Origin: Chitinophaga pinensis
Lineage (GTDB): Bacteria; Bacteroidota; Bacteroidia; AKYH767-A; OLB10
NCBI GenBank assembly: GCA_943332105.1
Contig: CALQOD010000011.1
Span: 1-43,447, forward strand
DNA: 43,447 nt
Direction: 5' to 3'
The position numbers and the translations under genes are program-made. The stretch's first letter is position 1; every line of letters begins with the position of its first letter. The notes under the pieces are model-generated. The model was not told the origin of the DNA and ran no database searches. It saw only the letters and a program-made list of their open reading frames with translations. This document shows positions 9,726 to 18,462 of the stretch, one piece after another.

Positions 9726-10919
9726 CTAATTCTTCTTTGCTACAAGTTGATTTTGCTTTTTCGATCCCCAATGATAACCTAATGAAAAATTAAGGTCTCC
9801 CAAGTAAGAAGGAGTTTTATAAGTTGAATCTAAATCTTCCTGGTATAAATTATCACTAAAATCTCTTACTGGTTTTTCGTATACACCAAACACACTTACC
9901 TTCCACTGTTCTTTGTTAAAGTATTTATATGGAATGCCTGTATCATCTTGTACAAGGTAATTACTTTTCGATAAAACAAAATCTCTGATAGTAGTAAAAC
10001 TGCCATAGTGCAAAAGATAAGAGGCTGACTTAATAAAAGTGTTGCAGTTAGCACTTATCGATTTATCCATAAATAGCATATTGCCTGAATGAGAGATTAA
10101 TTCATCGTTTGCTAAATCACAGCAGAAGTATGTTACTTTTTGCTGTTTCTTTAATTTTTTATTCCATAAAACAACTTGTACAATGTTACTGCTCTCATGA
10201 TTACTCAACGCAGTAAAGTTTCCATTCTCATCTATTTTTCCAAATGAAACCTGACTGATATCATGTCCAGTTCTCACAGCGCCCCATAAAATTAATGGCA
10301 ACATACCATTTACTTTTGTATTGTGCTTAGTATCGGCACTCATATTTTTTGTGATGAAATAACTTTTACTATAAATGTCACGCAATACAAATTCAATATC
10401 TTTCAAATACTGACTGGTATAGGCAGAATCTTTAGCAAATAAATTAGGAATATCACCTACGTATTCACGAGCAATCATGAAGTATTCGTTTGCATTCGGA
10501 TAAAGCCACGCCATGTGAATAAAATCACCACCAGAAAAAGGATAGAAGACAAAGTTTGTATCATTAGCTCCATTGTTTTTTAGGTTGCTTTCATTCCAAC
10601 TCTTGATTTTTGATAATCGAGTGTTTTCAATGCCGTACATTTTCTGATTTACATTTTTATTGAAGGACTCAATAAAGGTTTTGTCCCACTGAGGCTGGTA
10701 ATAGTTTATAGGGTAGCCCGCAATTAAATGAGATAAATTATTGTATGAAGAATCTATATTGACTTTTACCACTTCAACCTCTGAAGCAGGAGTTGATGAA
10801 CTATCTTGTTTGGTTTCGTTTGTAGATACTGTTATTGGTGAATTCTTTTCTGTTGAATTATTGCAGCTCAGCGCAACAAAACAGAAAGCAATGAGAATAA
10901 ATCGATAAAATGATTTCAT
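9726..10919 (-). CDS. Uncharacterised lipoprotein, FYPFSG family; paralogue of the C-terminal half of 12344-14854
   Basis: Lipobox CFVALSC|NNS; FVFYPFSGGDFIHMAWLYPNANEYFMIAREYVGD ... FIKSASYLLHYGSFTTIRDFVL...VQDDTGIPYKYF. Confidence 0.75.
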   Translation of the reverse strand: MKSFYRFILIAFCFVALSCNNSTEKNSPITVSTNETKQDSSSTPASEVEVVKVNIDSSYNNLSHLIAGYPINYYQPQWDKTFIESFNKNVNQKMYGIENTRLSKIKSWNESNLKNNGANDTNFVFYPFSGGDFIHMAWLYPNANEYFMIAREYVGDIPNLFAKDSAYTSQYLKDIEFVLRDIYSKSYFITKNMSADTKHNTKVNGMLPLILWGAVRTGHDISQVSFGKIDENGNFTALSNHESSNIVQVVLWNKKLKKQQKVTYFCCDLANDELISHSGNMLFMDKSISANCNTFIKSASYLLHYGSFTTIRDFVLSKSNYLVQDDTGIPYKYFNKEQWKVSVFGVYEKPVRDFSDNLYQEDLDSTYKTPSYLGDLNFSLGYHWGSKKQNQLVAKKN

Positions 10920-11088
10920 AATATGTCGTGAACAATTAGTGGTCAGCGAAGGTAATAATCTATTAATTACTGCTCGAAATTATTTAGTTTTGAGATTTAT
11001 TTCTTACTAAAAGTAATCCACAAAAATCCATTTTAGTGTTGATAAATAAACAGGGGCAATTTGTTAAACTGCTTGTTTAAAGCTAGTT

Positions 11089-11595
11089 TTGAATCATAAA
11101 ATATTTATTTCAGTTATGAGAGTAGTATGTTTTTTATTTATAATATTTTGGACTTCTATCTGCGCGGAAGCACAAAATAGTAGATATGGTTATACGAATG
11201 GCAGTAGTATTATTTTACGCGATAATCATTCAACGTCATCATCAAAATTAACGTCCTTGAAAAAAGGAGAATCACTAGAAATTTTGGATGAGTTTTATCC
11301 AACTAACAATACCAATGAAGCTATCTTGAGATATGAAACTCGCTTTTATGATACCTATGATGGAAACTATGTTTTCAAACTACCAGAAGGCAAAGCTGTC
11401 AAGGTAATCGAACATCTAAATGGAAGCAAAGTAAAGATTTCATACACGCAGCACGATAAGAGCAAAGGATATGCTACAATCACTACCGACCGATTGAAGT
11501 TTATTAATGGTGATGCATGGTATAAAGTTAGAACAGAATCAGGAAAGGTAGGTTGGGTGTTTGGACAATTCGTTGATTTAGAAATTGGCGATTAA
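11089..11595 (+). CDS. Secreted SH3-like domain protein (start may be ATG 11116)
   Basis: Signal peptide; NGSSIILRDNHSTSSSKLTSLKKGESLEILDE ... WYKVRTESGKVGWVFGQFV. Confidence 0.7.
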   Translation: MNHKIFISVMRVVCFLFIIFWTSICAEAQNSRYGYTNGSSIILRDNHSTSSSKLTSLKKGESLEILDEFYPTNNTNEAILRYETRFYDTYDGNYVFKLPEGKAVKVIEHLNGSKVKISYTQHDKSKGYATITTDRLKFINGDAWYKVRTESGKVGWVFGQFVDLEIGD

Positions 11596-11597
11596 TC

Positions 11598-12314
11598 ATG
11601 AGTTTCAAATTAATATTTTTGTTATTTTTTGTTTGTTTAATTACTTTTTTTATTCAATCATCTTGTATCGATAAACCTGTTTCTGATAAGGAGCGTTTGA
11701 TGGGTCAATTTAATTATAAAACAGATGCTGCTTTCATTAAATTACCACTTTCTTATTCTACCAAAGAGATTTATTTGCGCAAAACAGTTTACGAAAAGTT
11801 TAAAGCCATGGCCGATTCTGCTGCTAAAGATGGAATTACTTTAAAAGTGCTCTCAGGTACTCGAAGCTATTCAGAACAAAAGACCATTTGGGATAATAAA
11901 TGGAATAATTATTTTAAAAATGACGATAGCGTTGCCTGTATGAGAAAAATACTTTTGTATAGTTCAATGCCCTCTGCCTCTCGGCATCATTGGGGAACAG
12001 ATATCGATATTAATAGCCTAGAGCCCTCTTATTTTGCTTCTGGAAAAGGTTTAAAGGAGTATACTTGGTTAGTTAATAATGCTTCTCGTTTTGGATTTTG
12101 TCAGGTTTATGACGACATGAAAAAAACTGGAAGAACAGGATATCAAGAGGAGAAATGGCATTGGTCTTATTTGCCTGAATCCAATAAAATGTTAAAAGAA
12201 TATAGAACTAAAATCGCTTATTCAGACATTAAAGGTTTTAAAGGAAGTAACTTAGCTTATAAAATTAACTTTATCACTATGTTTGTTGATGGGATAAGTT
12301 TAAAGTGTAAGTAG
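11598..12314 (+). CDS. VanY-type D-Ala-D-Ala carboxypeptidase (M15B) lipoprotein/anchored
   Basis: LSGTRSYSEQKTIWDNKW ... SASRHHWGTDIDINSLEPSYF ... EEKWHWSYLP; N-term QSSCID lipobox-like. Confidence 0.85.
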   Translation: MSFKLIFLLFFVCLITFFIQSSCIDKPVSDKERLMGQFNYKTDAAFIKLPLSYSTKEIYLRKTVYEKFKAMADSAAKDGITLKVLSGTRSYSEQKTIWDNKWNNYFKNDDSVACMRKILLYSSMPSASRHHWGTDIDINSLEPSYFASGKGLKEYTWLVNNASRFGFCQVYDDMKKTGRTGYQEEKWHWSYLPESNKMLKEYRTKIAYSDIKGFKGSNLAYKINFITMFVDGISLKCK

Positions 12315-12343
12315 TGTTATTAATAGGTAATTATAAAACATAA

Positions 12344-14854
12344 GTGACTTCAAAAATAAATTTCGCAACAGCTTTTTCTTTAGTTGTTGCTAATATGATA
12401 GGTGTAGGAATTTTTACTAGCTTAGGTTTTCAACTTTTTGGATTGACCGATTATCGCGTTATCATGTTGTTGTGGATGGTGGGAGGTTTTTTAGCTATTT
12501 TGGGTTCTTTTATTTATTCTGAATTAAGTGCAGCATTCCCTCGCTCTGGTGGCGAATATAATTTTTTGTCGGAAGCATTTGGACGATTTACAGGGTTCTT
12601 GTCTGGATGGATTTCAATTACTCTAGGATTTTCAGCACCCATTGCAGCAGCCGCTCATGCATTTTCTAAATATTTCATTCATCTTTTACCTTTTGAGATA
12701 AATAATAATTTGCTTTCAGTGTTGCTAATTTTTCTTGTAACGTGTATTCATATTTTCAAAAAAAACATTGGCGCTAATTTTCAGGTTATTATTACAGTTG
12801 CTAAAATAGTTTTAATGGTGTTGTTTATTTTATGCGGCTTTTATTTTGCTAATAAAGGCAATAATGTAAGTTATTTGGTAGTAAATCCCAATATTAAAAG
12901 TGAATTATTCAGCTCTGCATTTTGGGTTTCACTGATATATGTATCTTATGCGTATTCAGGATGGAATGCGACGGCTTATATGATAGATGAAATTGATCAA
13001 CCGAAGAGAAATGTCCCACGTTCAATTTTATATGGAACTTTGGTGGTGATGATATTATATGTTCTAATAAATTGTGTTTTTCTTTTATCAGCACCCGCGG
13101 ATGCAATGAGAGGGAAAGAAGATGTTGGATTTGTGGTAGCCAATTTTATTTTTAGTAATCAAGGTGCCATGATTATAGGCGGTCTTATTTCCTTTTTTCT
13201 TATTTCTACTATCAGCTCCATGGTTGTTGTAGGCCCTCGTGTAATTAGTCGTGTGGCCCAAGATTTTTCTGAACTCAGTTACCTATCTAAATTTTCTAAA
13301 AATGATGTTCCAGTAAGAGCTATTATAACCCAATCGTTGATTTCAATACTGATTTTATTGACGACTGATTTTCAATTTATCATAACTTGTATAGGGTTTG
13401 TTTTAACCTTATTTACTACGCTTACTGCTGTTGGATCAATCGTCCTACGGTATACACGTCCAGATGTTGTTCGCCCTGTTAAAATGCCGTTATATCCATT
13501 CCTTCCAATCATCTATATACTATTTAATATTTGGATTATGTATTATCTGTTAATGAATAAGCCTTATGAAAGTGGACTAGGTTTGTTGTTTGTTGCTGTA
13601 GGTGCAGTATTTTATTTTCTATTTTCTAAGAAGAAAAATAGTTTGTTTGTTTCTTTTATCTTGTTTGTTGTGATCTCGTTTAGTTCATGCAATCAAAGCA
13701 ATAGTTCTAATCTTAAAATAGATAGTATAAAAACAAGTAGTTCGGTAAATACGGATTCCTCTAAATTATCTGCTGTAGATTCTACAAAAATTGAAGTTGT
13801 TGGAAATTCTTATCATGACGAAATATTAAAAGATTTCAAATCTAATTCTAATTTAAATGAATGTGCTAGCTACCTCGCTTGTATCGACTCAGCAGCTATT
13901 CCGAAAGATTTTAAAAAATATGCAAGTAAATTAAATAAAGCCTGGTATAAAAAATGCGATAAAATGCTGCATCCTGTAACACGTTGGATGAAAGAAGAGC
14001 ACTTGGATACCTTGGGAGGCAATAACAAACTTGTTTTCTATCCTTTTAGCGGTCCCGACTTCGATTTTGCATATTCTTTTTATCCTAATGCTTCAACCTA
14101 TGTAATGATTGGATTGGAAGGGATTGGTGATTTATCTTTGTTTGAGAAAGATAATACGTACAAGCAAAATAATTTTATAAAAGAGGCTGGGTCTATTTTA
14201 AGAACCACAAATAAGTTAGGATTCTTTGTAACGATACATATGCGCTCAGAAATGCGTGTAAATGGAACTATGTCTTTTATTGCTTTTTATGTAAAGAAAA
14301 TGGGTGGTGAAATAGGTGATATTGTTCCAATGCATTGGGATAAAGATAAGGGCGTTCCTGTGGAATTGTCGAGAGGAGATAAAGGTAATATGTTTAAAAT
14401 GATTTGTAAGATGGAGCCGAACTCAAAACCAATTACAATTTATTATTTTTCAAAAGATATATCTGATCATGGTCTTGAGGGCGAAAACGATTGGTTGGAT
14501 TGGGTAAAGAAAACGGCCGATGGTCAGCCAATAGTTAGTTTAACAAAATCTGCTTCATATCTAATGCATTTAAGTAGTTTTTCAGTAGTAAGAGATTTTA
14601 TTTTAGAAAACTCTGTCCTGCATATACAGGATGATTCAGGAATACCTTTGTCAGATATGGAATCAGATGATGCTGGTGTGAAGCTATATGGAAAGTACAC
14701 ACGAACAATTAAATTATTTGCTGGAAGAGTTCAAAAGGATATGCGAAACCGTTATACAGAGCGTGATAAGGTAGAATCTTTACCATTTGCTATTGGCTAT
14801 AATGTAACGCATCGTGAGTGCAATTTGCAGGTTCGCTCTCCATATTTCAGATGA
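12344..14854 (+). CDS. APC-superfamily amino-acid permease fused to an internal lipoprotein signal and FYPFSG-family domain
   Basis: GTG start; FATAFSLVVANMIGVGIFTSLGFQL ... GGFLAILGSFIYSELSAAFPRSGGEYNFLSEAFG (APC); FSKKKNSLFVSFILFVVISFSSC|NQSNSS; NKLVFYPFSGPDFDFAYSFYPNASTYVMIGLEGIGD ... LTKSASYLMHLSSFSVVRDFIL ... IQDDSGIPL. Confidence 0.85.
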   Translation: MTSKINFATAFSLVVANMIGVGIFTSLGFQLFGLTDYRVIMLLWMVGGFLAILGSFIYSELSAAFPRSGGEYNFLSEAFGRFTGFLSGWISITLGFSAPIAAAAHAFSKYFIHLLPFEINNNLLSVLLIFLVTCIHIFKKNIGANFQVIITVAKIVLMVLFILCGFYFANKGNNVSYLVVNPNIKSELFSSAFWVSLIYVSYAYSGWNATAYMIDEIDQPKRNVPRSILYGTLVVMILYVLINCVFLLSAPADAMRGKEDVGFVVANFIFSNQGAMIIGGLISFFLISTISSMVVVGPRVISRVAQDFSELSYLSKFSKNDVPVRAIITQSLISILILLTTDFQFIITCIGFVLTLFTTLTAVGSIVLRYTRPDVVRPVKMPLYPFLPIIYILFNIWIMYYLLMNKPYESGLGLLFVAVGAVFYFLFSKKKNSLFVSFILFVVISFSSCNQSNSSNLKIDSIKTSSSVNTDSSKLSAVDSTKIEVVGNSYHDEILKDFKSNSNLNECASYLACIDSAAIPKDFKKYASKLNKAWYKKCDKMLHPVTRWMKEEHLDTLGGNNKLVFYPFSGPDFDFAYSFYPNASTYVMIGLEGIGDLSLFEKDNTYKQNNFIKEAGSILRTTNKLGFFVTIHMRSEMRVNGTMSFIAFYVKKMGGEIGDIVPMHWDKDKGVPVELSRGDKGNMFKMICKMEPNSKPITIYYFSKDISDHGLEGENDWLDWVKKTADGQPIVSLTKSASYLMHLSSFSVVRDFILENSVLHIQDDSGIPLSDMESDDAGVKLYGKYTRTIKLFAGRVQKDMRNRYTERDKVESLPFAIGYNVTHRECNLQVRSPYFR

Positions 14855-14855
14855 T

Positions 14856-16052
14856 ATGCGAAAACGCTGGCTGTCGCTAATATCGTTCTGCTTTTTGTTA
14901 GTCCTAAACTTAAATGCGCAGAATCTTCCTAAAAGTAAAATAGACCTTCAGAAAATCGTTGCGCGCTCGCCAGTTACCATCGACCTTTCCCAAAATAAAG
15001 TACAGATTATGGTAGGAGAGGTTCGAAAAAACAAATCCGCGAGTCCAGAAATTACTTATTCTTCACTTGGCCTTAATGCTGAAAATTATTTTTATCCCGC
15101 AAGTTGTGTTAAACTGCCTGTTGTTATCCTCGCGCTTGAGTGGTTGAATGAACATAAAGAAAATGGAATTACAATTAATTCGCCTTTCGAGTTAATATCA
15201 AATAGTAATTGTCATTCCTATAAGTCGCTTGAAGAAACTAAAGACGATATTTTAAGTATTGAAAATTGTATCAAGAAAATGCTTCTGGTAAGCGATAACA
15301 GAAGTTATAATGCTTTATTCGATCTACTTGGTCGAGATTACATCAATTCAAAATTAAAAGCAAAAGGATATACGAAAACGCAAATAGTAAAATCGTTTGC
15401 AGGTTGTCCTGATTCGCTCTTGAATTTTAAACCAGCTTTGAATTTTTTTGATGGTAATCGTGAAATTGTTTTTCATCTCGACAGTATTAGTTACGTAAAT
15501 CCAATTAGTAAATTAACATTTGATGCAAGGGTAGGAGATTCCATAATGATTGATAGCGTAACTACAATTGCGGGCGCAAAAGATTTCTCGTTTAATAATT
15601 ATTTACCACTAGATGAAGGTTTAGATATGTTGGTTCAATTGATCTACCCTTCTAAACAATCTTTATGGAAAATTACAGCTAAACAGCGACAGTTTTTAAT
15701 GTACTGGATGAGTCGTTATCCCAAGGAAAGTAGAATTAAAAATTACACTTCCGGGAAGCAGTATTTTGATGCTTATAAAAAATACTTGATTTATGGTCGG
15801 GAAGAGAAACCAATAAAATCTGATTCGCTGCGTATTTATAATATTGTTGGATTGTCCTATGGCTTCGCGACGGATATCGCTTTTATAAAAGCAACTAAAT
15901 GCAAAACAGCTTTTTTTATTGCAGCAACTACTTATTCGAACAATGATGGAGTAATAAACGATAATAAATACGATTATCAAACAATCGGATTTCCGTTTTT
16001 AAAATATCTTGGGAAGGAAATATTTAACCAATTTAAAATTAATAAAAAGTAA
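14856..16052 (+). CDS. Secreted beta-lactamase-fold (class A-like) serine hydrolase
   Basis: Start revised to ATG 14856, giving signal peptide MRKRWLSLISFCFLLVLNLNAQ; SxxK in YPASCVKLPVVILALEWL; SDN in LLVSDNRSYNALFDLLG; no clear KTG. Confidence 0.75.
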   Translation: MRKRWLSLISFCFLLVLNLNAQNLPKSKIDLQKIVARSPVTIDLSQNKVQIMVGEVRKNKSASPEITYSSLGLNAENYFYPASCVKLPVVILALEWLNEHKENGITINSPFELISNSNCHSYKSLEETKDDILSIENCIKKMLLVSDNRSYNALFDLLGRDYINSKLKAKGYTKTQIVKSFAGCPDSLLNFKPALNFFDGNREIVFHLDSISYVNPISKLTFDARVGDSIMIDSVTTIAGAKDFSFNNYLPLDEGLDMLVQLIYPSKQSLWKITAKQRQFLMYWMSRYPKESRIKNYTSGKQYFDAYKKYLIYGREEKPIKSDSLRIYNIVGLSYGFATDIAFIKATKCKTAFFIAATTYSNNDGVINDNKYDYQTIGFPFLKYLGKEIFNQFKINKK

Positions 16053-16053
16053 A

Positions 16054-16917
16054 TTATCGTAAACGAATAACTCGACCAAGTTTTAAAGTCGTTTCTGGCT
16101 TAATTTTATTTAATCTACAAATTGACTTTACCGATGTTTTGTTTCTAATTGCAATAGCTAATAAGGTATCGCCATTTTTAATTTTATAAGAGTAATTGAA
16201 GTTCTTTTTCTTCGAACCTTTATTAATAGAGGTAAAATTTGAACCATCAAAATTTGTTTTGCCACCTATCACAAAATTATTTTTGGTTAAAATGACCGTT
16301 TCAGAAGTTAGTGATGCGTTTTCAAATGCAATTATGTCAAGCGGGTTAAAGGGCTTGTCTTTATAACGCGTTTCAAAATGTAAATGAGGTCCAGTACATC
16401 TAGATCCTGTACATCCGCCTTCCCCTAATATATCGCCAGCCTTTATAATAGAATTTGGTTCAACATTGATCTTGCTTAAATGCGCATAGTATGTTTCTAA
16501 TCCGTTATAATGACGGATTATAACCAAGTTGCCATATCCACCATTATTGTACTGTGCGTACCTAACAACTCCATCAAATGCAGCTTTTACAGGGTCTCCA
16601 GTCTGTAAATGTAAATCAAGTCCTTTGTGCGGACGATTCCAACGCCATCCAAATTGTGAATTAATCTTAGTCTCAACGGGCATAACAAAGCAACGAAACT
16701 CATCTGTCAATTTAAGTTTGATAGTATCAGGAATGTTTTCAATATTAGAATATGGATACAAATTATCGTTATCCCAGTATTCACAAGTTATTTCTTCAAA
16801 CATGTCAATGCAGGTTGAATCATTTCCTTCAAAACGCGGATTTTTATCTGCATAAATACTTGATGTACTCAGTGCGGTAAAGCATAATAGAAAAAATGAT
16901 CTTCGAAGAAATTGCAT
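16054..16917 (-). CDS. Secreted M23 metallopeptidase with C-terminal LysM
   Basis: RWNRPHKGLDLHLQTGDPVKAAFDGVVRYA ... HLHFETRYKDKPFNPL; YSYKIKNGDTLLAIAIRNKTSVKSICRLNKIKPETTLKLGRVIRLR. Confidence 0.9.
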   Translation of the reverse strand: MQFLRRSFFLLCFTALSTSSIYADKNPRFEGNDSTCIDMFEEITCEYWDNDNLYPYSNIENIPDTIKLKLTDEFRCFVMPVETKINSQFGWRWNRPHKGLDLHLQTGDPVKAAFDGVVRYAQYNNGGYGNLVIIRHYNGLETYYAHLSKINVEPNSIIKAGDILGEGGCTGSRCTGPHLHFETRYKDKPFNPLDIIAFENASLTSETVILTKNNFVIGGKTNFDGSNFTSINKGSKKKNFNYSYKIKNGDTLLAIAIRNKTSVKSICRLNKIKPETTLKLGRVIRLR

Positions 16918-17133
16918 AATTGAATAAAAAATTCTTGATTAATTAACGTTTGTAAAATTCGTCATTCAAATTTTGCCAACCAAGTAATTTAGTCTTGTTC
17001 CCTTTTTATTCATCTTTTGTTCATATTGAGGGAATTATGATATACAAAATAATATCAACTTGTTTGTAAGTAATTGAAATTCAGATTATTTAATGTTAAG
17101 CACTAGTATTCGATTTTTTTAATTTTTGAATTT

Positions 17134-17618
17134 CACGCTCAGTTCTGGAGTTAATATGAATTGTCAGGAGGGAAGAATGCTTGGTGGTTTTGGGATGCTA
17201 TAAAATATACCCAAGGTGATGGTATCCATTTAAATGGTATTGGTTCTGAATTGAAAGGGACATTGCTTTTTCATGCTATTGAAAATAGTTTATCATTAAT
17301 TCGAAGCAATTATATTACTTCGAAACCATTTGAAATTGTTGCCGATAGTTTATTAATGCAAGAGTTTGATACAGCATCCGCTGATTCATTTATTGCCTAT
17401 AAAAATTAAAATCAGCAAAATGATACAGCAATATTTGAGGAAAATAAAACTATAAAAATCAAAAGAAAGAAATTAATTCCTCTGTTTACATTGTCAAAAA
17501 GAATGACATGTTGGGAGCCATTACTTTGAAAACCAAAGTATCCGTTGTTAAACTTAAAAAAATCAATAAGCTTTATGGTGATTTAATTCAGCTAGGTCTA
17601 AAATTACAATTGAAATAA
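17134..17618 (+). pseudogene. Degraded SGNH hydrolase + LysM (C-terminal remnant, in-frame stop and frameshift)
   Basis: Frame 1: HAQFWS*YELSGGKNAWWFWDAIKYTQGDGIHLNGIGSELKGTLLFHAIENSL (SGNH DxxH block); shifted frame from 17481: SVYIVKKNDMLGAITLKTKVSVVKLKKINKLYGDLIQLGLKLQLK* (LysM). Confidence 0.8.
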
Positions 17619-17697
17619 AGATTTAAATCATATCTTCATCAAATATTTTAAGATTATTAAATGAGTAATTGATAATATTGTATTCTTAAAATTTATA

Positions 17698-18462
17698 ATG
17701 ATAAATAGTCGAGAAGATTTTGTTTTCCCTGTTAAAGTACCTTATTCTACAGCCCCAGATATTGTTAAATTAATAGATGAATTTAATTTAACTTCTATTT
17801 CTAACGAGGTGCTTGCATTTAAATTAGAAGAGTTAAATAAATTTCAAGATGATTTAGCCAAAGAAATTTCAAGTGATGAACTTTCACATTCACTAAAAAT
17901 TATTTGTGAGAAATTCAACCTCCCAGATGCTAAAACAATCAAAGATTTAGCAAAATATATTCAGGATGATATAGCAATTTTATCGCTCGGAAAAGTAATT
18001 GCAATTTGTTTTTGTGCTCCTAGTGGATTTATTCCATCTAAAGTTGTAGGTAAGTCATTTTTTGAAATACATCAGCCAATACCAGATTCTGAATTGTTAC
18101 TTAAAATGAGTGATAAGCTTTCTTCAATGCTATCTGATATAAGTCGTGGTCCATATCGCCGTTATATATGGACAATTACTGCCAATCCTTCAATGAGTCA
18201 ACATCCCTCTATGAAAGATAAATTCCATCCTAAATCAATTTTTGATTTGCATTTCAGAAGTGAAACACAAACTACTGTTCCACTTGGTGATGATGTACAT
18301 ATGTTATTTTCTGTTAAGGTTGAAATGACACCGTTGAAAGATATTTGGATGGATACAGTAAAGAAAAACACTATTTTAGAAAGCATAGATACAATGTCAG
18401 AGTCTATGTTAGAATATAAGAATTTGAGAACGATAAAATCAATTTTAAAGCAGGATCTATGA
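17698..18462 (+). CDS. HODM_asu-like/DUF3445 (heme-dependent oxidative N-demethylase-like) protein
   Basis: LGKVIAICFCAPSGFIPSKVVGKSFFEIHQPIPDSE and FDLHFRSETQTTVPLGDDVHMLFSVKVEMTPLKDIW match the remembered family pattern (FPS-W-P-K-G-IH-PVP; LR-E-QT-LP--GA--FTIR-Y--PL). Confidence 0.55.
   Translation: MINSREDFVFPVKVPYSTAPDIVKLIDEFNLTSISNEVLAFKLEELNKFQDDLAKEISSDELSHSLKIICEKFNLPDAKTIKDLAKYIQDDIAILSLGKVIAICFCAPSGFIPSKVVGKSFFEIHQPIPDSELLLKMSDKLSSMLSDISRGPYRRYIWTITANPSMSQHPSMKDKFHPKSIFDLHFRSETQTTVPLGDDVHMLFSVKVEMTPLKDIWMDTVKKNTILESIDTMSESMLEYKNLRTIKSILKQDL

Noticed and set aside
15696-15980. 94-aa reverse ORF inside the serine hydrolase gene
   Set aside because: Antisense shadow with no signal peptide or domain.
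16529-16855. 108-aa plus-strand ORF over the M23-LysM gene
   Set aside because: Antisense to a gene with clear M23 motifs.
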